A DNA stretch of 10,599 nt, taken from CAZXCK01 sp964639225 (lineage in GTDB: Bacteria; Chloroflexota; Anaerolineae; Aggregatilineales; Phototrophicaceae). The notes beneath the pieces were generated by a model. It searched no databases. It worked only from the letters and a program-made list of their open reading frames with translations, and was not told the DNA's origin. The stretch is taken from assembly GCA_964639225.1 (NCBI GenBank), contig CAZXCK010000139.1:1-10599 (forward strand). Direction: 5' to 3'. Shown here in pieces: positions 1 to 7,951 of the stretch. The translations under genes and the position numbers were made by a program. The first letter of the stretch is position 1. Every line of letters begins with the position of its first letter.

Positions 1-1368
1 GGGCTGGTGACACTGGCCCGCAACCTGTACCAGAACGACGGCGTCACCACGTCGGTGATCGCCATTGGCCAGTGGGACCCCGGCTTCCTGCGCGACATGG
101 CCGAGGTTGGCGGCGGGCAGTTCCACGCTGTGACCGACGCGCAGATGATCCCCAACATCTTCTCCGCCGAGACGGTGCTGGCGACGCGCTCCTATATCCA
201 GGAGGAGACGTTCACGCCGATTCTGACGGCCAACCATCCCATTATGAACGGCATCCCGGCGCTGCCAGCCCTGCGCGGCTACGTGGCTACATCGCCGCGC
301 GCCGCCGCGCAGACGGTTCTGCGCGGGCCGGAGCCGTACCGCGATCCGGTGCTGGCGGCCTGGCAGTACGGCCTGGGGCGCAGCGTGGCTTTCACCAGCG
401 ACGCCACCGCCCGCTGGGGCCAGGACTGGGTGAGCTGGGACGATTACGCGACATTCTGGAGCCAGGCGGTGCGCTGGACCATCACCGAGGGCGCTACCGG
501 CAACCTGGAGACGCGCGTCCGGCTGGAGGACGGTCAGGCGCGCATTGTCGTCGATGCCCGCGACGACTCCGGCGATTTCCTCAACGGGCTGGACCTGATC
601 GCCAGCGTGGTGCAGGACCCCACGCGCGGCGGCGAGCGCGTCCAACTACGGCAGGTCGCGCCGGGCCGCTACGAAGGCGATTTCCGCCCCGGCGATGAGG
701 GCGCGTACTTCCTGCGCGTGGCACACCAGTCCGCCGATGGCCAGCCGGACCCCCGCTTCAACCAGACGACCGGCTGGGTCCACAGCTATTCCGCCGAGTA
801 CGCCACCTTCGGCAGCGACGCGCGCCTGCTCGAATCGCTGGCGGAACTAACCGGCGGCGCCGACCTCAGCGAGGAACCGGCGGCGGCCTTCGCTCACAGC
901 GTCACCGGTCAGCGCGCCTTTGTGCCGCTGTGGCCCTGGCTGCTGCTGGCGGCGCTGCTGCTGCTGCCGCTGGATGTCGCCGTGCGCCGGCTGCTGGTCA
1001 CACGCGGCGACCTGCGCCGCCTGGTCGCTGCCGTGCGTGGGCCGGTGACGACTCAGCCGGATATGGCGCAGCGGCTGGCCGCGCTGCGGGCCGCCCGCGA
1101 CCGGGTCCGCAGCCAGCCGGAAACCGCCCCGACCGCCCCCGCCGAGTCGATCCGTTCGCTGCGCGCCAGCCAGCGACAGCGCCGCGAATCCAGTGCGGAC
1201 GCGCCCGGTGTTGAGCCTGCCGAGACACCGGCCCCGCGCTACCGTCCGCCGGAAGTCTCGCCGCCGCATCCGGGCGAGGGCAAAAAGCCCGAAGAGCCGG
1301 AAAGCCTGGGTGCGCGTCTGCTCCGGCGGCGGCGTCAGGATGGCGATTCACCGGACGGCGCACCATAG
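1..1368 (+). CDS. VWA/glutamine-amidotransferase-like membrane protein, 3' part only
   Basis: The frame is open from the first base, so the true start lies upstream and the GTG at 7 should not be taken as the start. 455 residues are visible. Residues 1-60 look like the end of a von Willebrand A domain (short strand-forming VTTSVIAIG, then an MAEVGGGQFH stretch). Residues about 75-160 match the class I glutamine-amidotransferase-like region often joined to VWA domains in bacterial membrane proteins: NHPIMNG at 78-84, then GLGRSVAFTSD and a Trp-rich WGQDWVSWDDY. A beta-rich part follows (about 165-260), one membrane segment (about 309-330, starting LWPWLLLAALLLLPL) and a cytoplasmic tail of about 125 residues rich in Arg, Glu and Pro. 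The bulk is therefore predicted outside the membrane. Family members are usually called VWA domain-containing proteins and their role is poorly known. It lies 90 bases before glycosyltransferase A on the same strand; a functional link is not shown. Confidence 0.85.
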   Translation, partial: GLVTLARNLYQNDGVTTSVIAIGQWDPGFLRDMAEVGGGQFHAVTDAQMIPNIFSAETVLATRSYIQEETFTPILTANHPIMNGIPALPALRGYVATSPRAAAQTVLRGPEPYRDPVLAAWQYGLGRSVAFTSDATARWGQDWVSWDDYATFWSQAVRWTITEGATGNLETRVRLEDGQARIVVDARDDSGDFLNGLDLIASVVQDPTRGGERVQLRQVAPGRYEGDFRPGDEGAYFLRVAHQSADGQPDPRFNQTTGWVHSYSAEYATFGSDARLLESLAELTGGADLSEEPAAAFAHSVTGQRAFVPLWPWLLLAALLLLPLDVAVRRLLVTRGDLRRLVAAVRGPVTTQPDMAQRLAALRAARDRVRSQPETAPTAPAESIRSLRASQRQRRESSADAPGVEPAETPAPRYRPPEVSPPHPGEGKKPEEPESLGARLLRRRRQDGDSPDGAP

Positions 1369-1458
1369 CCGGCACTGGCCCGCCTGTGATACCATTCCGG
1401 CGATTGTTGGCCGGCGCGGGACCCATCCCCGCCCCATACGAAAGACAAAAACACGCCC

Positions 1459-3327
1459 ATGATCCACGCCGATGAGCGCGCGCCGTCCGGCGGGCGGACG
1501 GCCTGGCTGCCGCTGCTGGCGATACTGCTGCTGGCGGCAACCCTGCGCACGGTGAACATCACCCAGCAGAGCATCTGGTTTGACGAGGCTTTTGCCTGGA
1601 GCATCGTCATCCAGGACGATATGTTCCCGCGCATCGCGGCGGACACACACCCGCCGCTGTATTACGTGCTGCTGCGCGCCTGGATGCAGATCGCCGGCGA
1701 TTCGCCGCTGGCGCTGCGCTATCTGTCGGCGCTGACCAGCCTGATGACGGTCGCGCTGCTGTATCGCGTGGCCGGGGAGATGGTGCGCGGCTCACCGGAA
1801 CTGCGCTACGTGCCGCTGCTGGCGGCGCTGCTGCTGGCTCTCTCCGACGCCGAGATTTTCCTGGCGCAGGAAGCGCGCAACTACTCGCTGTACACGTTCT
1901 TCGCCTGCCTGAGTATGTGGGGCTATCTGCGCTGGCTGCGGCTGCGATCTGCTGGCGCGGCGCTGTGGTGGGCCGGTGGGACGGCGGCGCTGGTCTACAC
2001 GCATTACCAGGGATTGTTCATCCCCGCTGTGCAGGGACTGCACGCGCTGCTGATCCTGCGCGGGCGGGTGCGCTGGCAGGCGGTCGGCGTGCTGGCACTG
2101 AGCGCGCTGCCGGTGCTGCCCTGGTTCGTCGGCGTGACCATTCCCCAGGCGCGCAACGCCATCGACAACAGCCTGCCGTTTGCTATTCCGTCCAACTGGG
2201 ATACGCTGCTGCACCTGCGCGACAGCTACCTGGGCGCGCAGTGGCCGCTGATGCTGGTGCTGGCGGGGGCCGGTCTGTGGGGGTTGTGGCGAGCGCCACG
2301 ACGCGGACTGGCGCTCATCGCCGCGCTGTGGTTTGCCATTCCGTTCGGCGTGCTGTTCTTCGGCAACTATTTCGCCAGTCTGCTCACCGAGCGCAAGCTG
2401 CTGATTGTCGCGCCGGCCATCGCGCTGATGATCGGCGCTGGACTGGGGCGGCTGGGCAATCCGGCGCGGCTGCTGGTGGTGACCGCGATTCTGGTCTACG
2501 GCCTGACCAGCGTCGATTATTATCGCGTCAAAGAACCCTGGGATCGCATCGCGGCGCAGGCGGTGCAGTACGCCCAGCCGTATGATCTGGCGCTGGTCGA
2601 GGCCGGTGTGGGCCAGTATCCCATGAAATACTACTGGGAACGCTGGATGCCGGAAGGCGCCATCTTCAGCACGCTGCCGTTTCTGGCCGACGACACGATG
2701 GCTGTCACCCGCGACCCGGAGACGTATTATCAACTGTGGCTGCCGCAGCTCTACGAGATCAACCAGACGCAGCGCCCCGGCGAGGTGGCCACCGCCTGGC
2801 TCGTGTTCTGGAGTCCGGACCGGCGCATTATCAACGAGCTGGAATCGGCTGGCTACCAGCGCACCATGACCGCCGCCACCGATCACCTGGGCAACCGCAT
2901 CGACCTGTACCGCTATGATGTGCTGCCAGAAGAACCGCGCGCCACGTTCGACAACGGGATGACGCTGCGCGCCGCCGAGATCGACGAAGCCGCCATGCGC
3001 GTTGATCTGTGGTGGTCTTACGAACCGGCAGATACGCCCACCGACTACATCACATCGGTGCTGCTGCTCAACGCCGATGGGGTGCTGGCGGCCCAGTTCG
3101 ACGGCCCGCCGTTTTACGGGCAGCGGCCTACATCGTCATGGACGCCGGGCGACGTTGTCTTTGATCCGAAGGCGCTGGAACCCGTTCTGACGGACAGCCT
3201 GGATGAACTGCCGCCGGGTGACTATACGGTTGTGGCGCAGGTTTATGCGTGGTCGCCGGAAGGGATCGCCCAGGCGCTCACCATCGACGGTGAACGCTGG
3301 GCGGTGTTAGGAAGCATTACGAGGTGA
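1459..3327 (+). CDS. GT39-like (PMT/ArnT-type) membrane glycosyltransferase A
   Basis: 622 residues. It is a predicted GT-C fold enzyme that transfers a sugar from a polyprenyl-phosphate donor on the outer face of the membrane; donor and acceptor are unknown. The first membrane segment is at about 16-32. The first external loop has the family Asp-Glu pair (W40-F41-D42-E43) and a T63-H64-P65-P66 motif. The second loop carries Q137-E138-A139-R140-N141-Y142. About ten hydrophobic segments run to about residue 352, with Y180-T-H-Y and E311-R-K between them. Residues 355-490 form an external alpha/beta region, and 493-622 a beta-rich module with RPTSSW at 556-561 and LPPGDYT at 584-590. The ATG at 1459 leaves a short hydrophilic N-terminus before the first segment, as in C. 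No Shine-Dalgarno site is visible. Its stop overlaps the minus-strand frame at 3317-3718 by 11 bases, tail to tail. Confidence 0.92.
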   Translation: MIHADERAPSGGRTAWLPLLAILLLAATLRTVNITQQSIWFDEAFAWSIVIQDDMFPRIAADTHPPLYYVLLRAWMQIAGDSPLALRYLSALTSLMTVALLYRVAGEMVRGSPELRYVPLLAALLLALSDAEIFLAQEARNYSLYTFFACLSMWGYLRWLRLRSAGAALWWAGGTAALVYTHYQGLFIPAVQGLHALLILRGRVRWQAVGVLALSALPVLPWFVGVTIPQARNAIDNSLPFAIPSNWDTLLHLRDSYLGAQWPLMLVLAGAGLWGLWRAPRRGLALIAALWFAIPFGVLFFGNYFASLLTERKLLIVAPAIALMIGAGLGRLGNPARLLVVTAILVYGLTSVDYYRVKEPWDRIAAQAVQYAQPYDLALVEAGVGQYPMKYYWERWMPEGAIFSTLPFLADDTMAVTRDPETYYQLWLPQLYEINQTQRPGEVATAWLVFWSPDRRIINELESAGYQRTMTAATDHLGNRIDLYRYDVLPEEPRATFDNGMTLRAAEIDEAAMRVDLWWSYEPADTPTDYITSVLLLNADGVLAAQFDGPPFYGQRPTSSWTPGDVVFDPKALEPVLTDSLDELPPGDYTVVAQVYAWSPEGIAQALTIDGERWAVLGSITR

Positions 3328-3718
3328 AGTCGTCCGGGCCGCCCACCATCTTAAAGCCGATGCTGCTGAACAGTTTGTAGCGACCGTCGGCCCACAGCAC
3401 ATCAACAAGGTCTGGACTGAGGTTCAGGCAGGTGTGCAGATGAGCGGCAATACGGGCACAGCCCATCACCGTCTGGATGCGTCCGCCGCCCCAGGGGAAC
3501 GGCACGTCAGGTCCTTCGTCGTATTCTGGCGCTAACACACGAACCGTGCCGAAGCCGGTCATATTGTAGCTGATCGATGCGTTAAAGCTCCAGAGCCGTC
3601 CCATAGGGAAGACTTCCCCGATGACATCGAGCGACTCGCGCCCGACTCCGTTTGGTAAGGTGTGCGCCTGCAAAGTCCAGCTTCGCTTGTAGACGATCTC
3701 CGTGTTTACCTGGTGCAT
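3317..3718 (-). CDS. hypothetical protein, orphan frame in an A+T-richer island
   Basis: 133 residues, read right to left, starting at an ATG whose complement is at 3716-3718. I do not recognise it. The product looks soluble: no membrane segment or signal peptide, with several aromatic and Gly-rich stretches (FPWGGG around residues 73-78, WADGRYKLFSSIGF near the end). A GGGGAA sequence ends about 8 bases upstream of the ATG and could serve as a ribosome site. It is the only sizeable frame covering 3328-3718, and base use there is more even than in the flanking glycosyltransferases, so it is not simply a shadow of a G+C-rich gene. It ends inside the last 11 bases of glycosyltransferase A, convergently. 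It may be an acquired gene or an eroded remnant. Coding status is moderately supported; function unknown. Confidence 0.5.
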   Translation of the reverse strand: MHQVNTEIVYKRSWTLQAHTLPNGVGRESLDVIGEVFPMGRLWSFNASISYNMTGFGTVRVLAPEYDEGPDVPFPWGGGRIQTVMGCARIAAHLHTCLNLSPDLVDVLWADGRYKLFSSIGFKMVGGPDDFTS

Positions 3719-3955
3719 TGAAGGTTCCCCAATTCCTTGTTTGCAAGAAACACGAGGTCGTGATGACGTAGGTGTGCGGTGATCCCCGGCTGTACCTGGA
3801 AAATAGGCAAGGTTACTATTTTACCATAGGAGAGACCTTGTGTATGAGTCTTAGCTTAGAAGTAAACGGTTGCAAAATCAACAGGGTTACAGCGAAGTTC
3901 GTAAATTTTTCAGATATGGAACGAGCATATACAACGCGCTGGTGGCTCCGGTAAA
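3719..3955. other. A+T-richer spacer without a convincing gene
   Basis: About 235 bases with clearly more A and T than the rest of the window (for instance 3801-3830 and 3897-3935). A small plus-strand frame of 60 codons (3772-3954) crosses it but shows no recognisable motif. The stretch holds the possible minus-strand promoter at 3811-3826 and TATACA at 3928-3933, which could serve glycosyltransferase B but lacks a matching -35 hexamer. No terminator-like stem with a T run, no tRNA and no clear terminal inverted repeats were found. With the orphan frame at 3317-3718 it makes an island of about 640 bases unlike its surroundings. Confidence 0.6.
3811..3826 (-). promoter_or_regulatory. possible extended -10 promoter for the orphan minus-strand gene
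   Basis: On the minus strand the sequence TGGTAAAAT (complement of 3818-3826) fits an extended -10 element, TGN followed by a five-of-six match to TATAAT. Start of transcription would be near 3811, giving a leader of about 90 bases before the ATG at 3718. No good -35 hexamer is seen at 16-18 bases spacing. The stretch is A+T rich, so a chance match is quite possible. Confidence 0.25.
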
Positions 3956-6034
3956 ATGACCCTGGCCAACCCGGCTGCTGGACCTCTACGGACCTCTATC
4001 ACACTGGACGGCATGACCGCTTCTAAGATCGTAACTTCCCGCAATCTGGCGCTGCTGGCACTGACGCTGATCTTTCTGCTGGCGGCGGCGCTGCGCATCC
4101 CCAACATTGACGGCCCGGCGCTGTGGACCGACGAGGGCTTTACCTATTACACCTTCAAGGTCGATCTGTTCGAGGCTGTCGCCGGGGACCGTCACCCGCC
4201 GTTTTATTTCTACACGCTGCACGGCTGGGCCGCCCTGGCCGGCGACTCGATTCTGGCGCTGCGCTGGTGGTCGCTGCTGCCGTCCATGCTGACTGTCGCC
4301 GTTGCCCATGCCATCGGGCGCGAACTGGTGCGCTGGCGGCCCGGCGTGGCCGCCCGGCGCGGCTGGCTGGGCGTTCCTGTGCTTGCCGCGCTGATGATGG
4401 CGCTGGCTTCCGGCGAGAACTATCTGGCGCAGGAACTGCGCATGTACACCTGGCATGTGCTGTTCGCGGCGTGCGCTACGCTCTTCTACCTGCGCTTTCT
4501 GCGCCAGCCGGCACCGCGCCGGGCGTTGTGGTGGGGGCTGTTCGGCACACTGCTGATCTACACCCATTACTTCGGCGCATTTGTGCTGCTGACGCAGGCC
4601 ATCCACGCGCTGATTTTTATGCGCGGTCGGGCGCGCTGGCTGGCGCTGGGCGCGCTGGCGGCGGTGGGGGCCATCTTCGCGCCCTGGTTTGTGCTGGTCA
4701 CACTGAACCAGTTCGCCAGTGACGCGGTGTGCGTCAACTGCGCCCCGCCCGGTAACTGGACCATCCTGCTCGAATTCCGGCTGAAGTGGTTCGGCCAGCA
4801 GTGGCCGCTGACGCTGGGCCTGTTCCTGCTCGGCTGGGTGACAGTGGTTTATCATCGAACGCCGCAGGCGGGGCCATCCGCTGCGAAGGTGACTGATGCT
4901 CTGCCTTTTTCGGCGCAGCGCGCCGAAAGGCAAAGGGTCAAGGGAGCCTTGCTCCCTTGCGGGGGTGTGGGGGCTGCGCCCCCACAAAACAACACCCGTC
5001 TTTTCTCATTCCAACTGCGGCCACTGGAGCCGCTGACGCTGCTGCTGGGGCTGATCGTCATCCCCATCGCGCTGACCTATCCGCTGGGCCATGACGAACT
5101 GATCTTCTTCGCGCATCGCCTGGTGCAGATCACCGTCCCGGTGACGCTGCTGCTGGCGCTGGGACTGGGCAACCTGCAAAATCCGGCGCGGGTGCTGGTG
5201 GCGGCAGCGCTGCTGATCTACGGCGCGACCACCGTTGACTGGTATCGCGTCAAGGTGCCCTGGGATGTGATGGCGGATCGCATCGCCGAGTACGCCCGCC
5301 CCGGCGATCTGGCGCTGGCCGAGGTCGATTATGAAGAGTCGGCGCTGCTGTACTATTATGATCACCAACTGCCGGAGGGCGTTATCATCAGCACCTACCC
5401 GGTGTGGAGCGATATGAACCGCTCGACCTATTACGATGGCGTGCTGCCGGGTCTGCTGGCCGAACACCAGCCCACGCTGGGCCAGCCCGCCGGTGCCTGG
5501 GTGACGCACTTCAGCGCCCAGACCACACTTATGGACCGGCTGGAAGCCGCCGGTTACACACGCTCGCTCACCTGGCCCTATGACCACATCGGCAGCACGG
5601 TTTACGTCTACCGCTACGACCGCCTGCCGGACGGCGAGCCGCTGGCCCGTTTCGACAGCGGGCTGGCTCTGCGCGCCGCCGCCGTCCATGCCGACGCGCT
5701 GCGCATCGACCTGTGGTGGCAGGCGGACGCGGCCATCGCCGACAATCTGATTGTGTCGGCCTTTCTGCTTAACACAGATGGCGCGCTGGTGGCACAGTTC
5801 GACTCGCCGCCGTTCGCTGGGCGCCATCCCATGCCCGACTGGCAGCCCGGCGAACTGGTCTACGACCCGCGCCCGCTGCAGATCGTCAGCGGCACGGAGT
5901 CGCTGCCACCCGGCGAGTACACCGCCGCCGTGCGGCTCTACACCTTCGGCGCGGATGGCGGCATTGTGCCCGTTCTGCCAATCGAAACTGGCGACACGCC
6001 CTATGTCACGCTCGGCACGCTGCGCCTGCCGTGA
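3956..6034 (+). CDS. GT39-like membrane glycosyltransferase B, with an in-frame palindromic insertion
   Basis: 692 residues from the ATG at 3956; the in-frame ATG at 4013 (673 residues) is a better fit because it leaves about 12 residues before the first membrane segment, closer to A and C. Neither start has a clear ribosome site, and the 3956 ATG sits in a TAAAAT sequence. Numbered from 3956: first segment about 30-47, W57-T58-D59-E60 in the first loop, R79-H80-P81-P82, then Q159-E160-L161-R162-M163-Y164. About ten membrane segments reach residue 425. An external alpha/beta region follows, and a C-terminal beta-rich module at about 563-692 with LPPGEYT at 650-656. Relative to A and C it carries roughly 40 extra residues between two membrane segments (about 302-350), encoded by the stem-loop cluster at 4863-4986. 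A Cys pair spaced C-x2-C (C259, C262) lies in an external loop and is absent from A and C. Predicted role: sugar transfer from a lipid-linked donor at the outer membrane face. Confidence 0.92.
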   Translation: MTLANPAAGPLRTSITLDGMTASKIVTSRNLALLALTLIFLLAAALRIPNIDGPALWTDEGFTYYTFKVDLFEAVAGDRHPPFYFYTLHGWAALAGDSILALRWWSLLPSMLTVAVAHAIGRELVRWRPGVAARRGWLGVPVLAALMMALASGENYLAQELRMYTWHVLFAACATLFYLRFLRQPAPRRALWWGLFGTLLIYTHYFGAFVLLTQAIHALIFMRGRARWLALGALAAVGAIFAPWFVLVTLNQFASDAVCVNCAPPGNWTILLEFRLKWFGQQWPLTLGLFLLGWVTVVYHRTPQAGPSAAKVTDALPFSAQRAERQRVKGALLPCGGVGAAPPQNNTRLFSFQLRPLEPLTLLLGLIVIPIALTYPLGHDELIFFAHRLVQITVPVTLLLALGLGNLQNPARVLVAAALLIYGATTVDWYRVKVPWDVMADRIAEYARPGDLALAEVDYEESALLYYYDHQLPEGVIISTYPVWSDMNRSTYYDGVLPGLLAEHQPTLGQPAGAWVTHFSAQTTLMDRLEAAGYTRSLTWPYDHIGSTVYVYRYDRLPDGEPLARFDSGLALRAAAVHADALRIDLWWQADAAIADNLIVSAFLLNTDGALVAQFDSPPFAGRHPMPDWQPGELVYDPRPLQIVSGTESLPPGEYTAAVRLYTFGADGGIVPVLPIETGDTPYVTLGTLRLP
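4863..4986. repeat. cluster of four stem-loops inside glycosyltransferase B
   Basis: Four inverted repeats follow one another. (a) 4863-4885: CGCAGGCGG with CCGCTGCG, one bulged base. (b) TTTCGGCGC (4908-4916), loop AGC, GCGCCGAAA (4920-4928); the stem resumes with TGCC (4902-4905) against GGCA (4929-4932) around a two-base bulge. (c) CAAGGGAGC (4939-4947), loop CTT, GCTCCCTTG (4951-4959). (d) TGTGGGGGC (4966-4974), loop TGC, GCCCCCACA (4978-4986). Stems b, c and d have nine perfect pairs each and three-base loops. The block fills the part of gene B with no counterpart in A or C and keeps the frame open. It resembles REP-type or other short palindromic repeat elements; whether it recurs in the genome cannot be seen here. 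Confidence 0.85.
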
Positions 6035-6039
6035 TTTCC

Positions 6040-6086
6040 CCAGCGCGCAATAGGCAGTCGCTGGTGACATCTGTACAATAGCCCCA
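6040..6086 (+). promoter_or_regulatory. promoter for glycosyltransferase C, probably giving a leaderless mRNA
   Basis: TAGGCA (6051-6056, four of six to TTGACA) is followed after 17 bases by TACAAT (6074-6079, five of six to TATAAT). Counting from the -10 puts the +1 base at about 6086, which is the A of the ATG of gene C. That spacing is the hallmark of leaderless transcripts, and there is no Shine-Dalgarno site between promoter and start. An inverted repeat, CCAGCG (6040-6045) and CGCTGG (6059-6064), brackets the -35 hexamer and could be a regulator site, although six-base arms are weak evidence. Confidence 0.5.
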
Positions 6087-7939
6087 TGAGAACCGCGAAC
6101 CATCCCCCGACGATCCCGTTTTACCAGCGGCACCGGCTGGCGCTGCTGGTGCTGATTCTGCTGCTGGCGACTGCCGGGCGCGTGGTCAACATCGACGCCG
6201 AAAGCCTGTGGGTCGATGAGGGCTTCAGCTACTGGGCCATCCGCCACCCGGATATGCTGGGCCTGCTCTTCGACGATGTGCACCCGCCGGTGTACTTCTA
6301 CGGGCTGCGCGCCTGGGCGGGCGTGGCTGGCATCACCGAGCTGGCGCTGCGCTACTTTTCCGTGCTGCCCGGCCTGCTGAGTGTGGCCGTGATTTATCCC
6401 GTCGCCCGCGAGCTGGAACGCGCGCGCGGCCAGCACATGCTGACGGTCGTGCCGCTGCTGGCGGCGCTGCTGCTGGCCCTGGCCGACATGGAGATATTCA
6501 TCGCCCAGCAGGTGCGCATGTATAGCTGGCATGTGCTGTGGGTGCTGCTGGCGATGTGGGGCTTTCTGCGCTGGGCGCGCACCAGCGAGCGTCGGGCGCT
6601 GGCCGGCTGGGGCATCGCCGCGCTGCTGCTGCTCTATACGCAGTACGTGGGGCTGGCGGCGCTGGCCGTGCAGGGACTGTACGCGCTGCTCTTTCTGCGC
6701 GGGCGCAGGCGCTGGCAGGCGCTCGGTGTGCTGGCGCTGGTGATCGCGGCCTTCGCGCCCTGGCTGCTGCTGGTCGTCGGCGGGCAGACGGACAACGTCG
6801 GCACCGGCTTCAACGTCCCCTCGACGCTCGAATCGCTGTGGAGCTGGCGCGCGCACTGGTTCACGCAGCAGTGGCCGCTGACTCTGCTGCTGGCGCTGGC
6901 GGGACTGGTGACGGTCGTCTACGCCGGGACGCGCCCCATAGGGATTCGTCTGCGTCCAGTCAGTCCGGCGCTGCTGCTGCTGGCGTGGATCGTCGTGCCG
7001 GTGACCGGCGCGTACATTCTCAACTTCTACACGCCCATTCTGATGGATTACCGCATCACGCAGATCACGCCCGCCGTCGTGCTGCTCATCGCCCTCGGCC
7101 TGGGCAACCTGCAAAATCCGGCGCGCGGGCTGCTGGTGGCGGCGCTGGTGGTCTACGGCATCACGACGACCGATGTCTACGTCGAGCGCCCGCCCTGGCG
7201 CGAGATCGGCCAGGACGCCGCCCGCTATGCCCAACCTGGCGATCTGGCGCTGGCGCACATCACGCCGTCCGGTGACTGGCAGATGATCTACTATTACGAA
7301 CGCTTCATGCCGCAAGGCGTCGAACGACGCTCGCTGCGCCAGTGGCAGCGCGAACAGCCCGAAACCTACGCCAGCGGTTTACCGGCGCTGCTGGCCGAGC
7401 ATCCGCAGGTGTGGCTGATGCACTGGTCGGTAGATCGCAGCGCCTTCGACGCGCTGGCCGCCACCGGCCACGTGCAGACCGCCGTTATGACCCACGACTG
7501 GCGCGGCAGCGATCTCAATGTGTATCGCTTCGACCAGCTACCACCGCTCGACGCCGCGCTGGCCACCTTCGAGTCCGGTATGATCTTACGGCAGACGGCG
7601 GTCATCGACGACGCGCTGCGGCTCGATCTGTGGTGGAGCGCCGACGAACCCCCCGGCGCGGATTACGTCGTGTCGGCGCGGCTGCTCAACACCGATGGCA
7701 TGCTCGTCGCCCAGCGCGACGCGCAGCCCTTCAATGGCCAGCGCCCAACCTCGACCTGGGCAGCCGGTGAGGTGATCTACGACCCGCATCCGCTGCAACT
7801 GGCCGAAGGGCTGGATCACCTGCCGCCCGGCGAGTACACCGCCGCCGTGCTGGTCTATCGCTGGACGCCGGACGGTATCATCAACGTGCCCACCGTCAGC
7901 GGCGACGAGTTCGCCGTCACCGGCGTGCTGCGGCGGTGA
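6086..7939 (+). CDS. GT39-like membrane glycosyltransferase C
   Basis: 617 residues, same plan as A and B. First membrane segment about 17-33; W42-V43-D44-E45 in the first external loop; H66-P67-P68; about ten membrane segments to about residue 360; external alpha/beta region about 362-485; C-terminal beta-rich module 491-617 with RPTSTW at 553-558 and LPPGEYT at 579-585. The second-loop motif reads A140-Q141-Q142-V143-R144-M145-Y146, so the Glu found at this place in A, B and D is Gln here. It is closest to B: both encode LGNLQNPAR, and a 26-base stretch is identical between 5165-5190 and 7100-7125. The ATG at 6086 fits a promoter ending just before it and leaves about 16 residues before the first segment. 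The stop lies 12 bases before the ATG proposed for D, so the two may be co-transcribed. Predicted to act on the outer face of the membrane with a lipid-linked sugar donor; acceptor unknown. Confidence 0.93.
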   Translation: MRTANHPPTIPFYQRHRLALLVLILLLATAGRVVNIDAESLWVDEGFSYWAIRHPDMLGLLFDDVHPPVYFYGLRAWAGVAGITELALRYFSVLPGLLSVAVIYPVARELERARGQHMLTVVPLLAALLLALADMEIFIAQQVRMYSWHVLWVLLAMWGFLRWARTSERRALAGWGIAALLLLYTQYVGLAALAVQGLYALLFLRGRRRWQALGVLALVIAAFAPWLLLVVGGQTDNVGTGFNVPSTLESLWSWRAHWFTQQWPLTLLLALAGLVTVVYAGTRPIGIRLRPVSPALLLLAWIVVPVTGAYILNFYTPILMDYRITQITPAVVLLIALGLGNLQNPARGLLVAALVVYGITTTDVYVERPPWREIGQDAARYAQPGDLALAHITPSGDWQMIYYYERFMPQGVERRSLRQWQREQPETYASGLPALLAEHPQVWLMHWSVDRSAFDALAATGHVQTAVMTHDWRGSDLNVYRFDQLPPLDAALATFESGMILRQTAVIDDALRLDLWWSADEPPGADYVVSARLLNTDGMLVAQRDAQPFNGQRPTSTWAAGEVIYDPHPLQLAEGLDHLPPGEYTAAVLVYRWTPDGIINVPTVSGDEFAVTGVLRR

Positions 7940-7951
7940 TGGGATGATGTC

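Noticed and set aside
1386..1402. Possible -10 (TACCAT at 1390-1395) upstream of gene A
   Set aside because: Four of six matches only, no -35 hexamer at the right distance, and it would give a leader of nearly 60 bases with no ribosome site.
1416..1432. Small hairpin GCGGG/CCCGC between the VWA gene and gene A as a terminator
   Set aside because: Only five pairs and no run of T after it.
3772..3954. 60-codon plus-strand frame in the A+T-richer spacer
   Set aside because: No recognisable motif, no ribosome site and a length expected by chance in this composition.
3719..3955. Insertion sequence or integrated element between A and B
   Set aside because: No transposase or integrase similarity, no terminal inverted repeats and no target duplication could be found by eye.
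5006..7315. 769-codon open frame on the minus strand across genes B and C
   Set aside because: It is the mirror of two well-supported membrane glycosyltransferase genes. The predicted product is a Gln/Arg/His-rich string with no domain, as expected when Leu-rich G+C-biased genes are read backwards.
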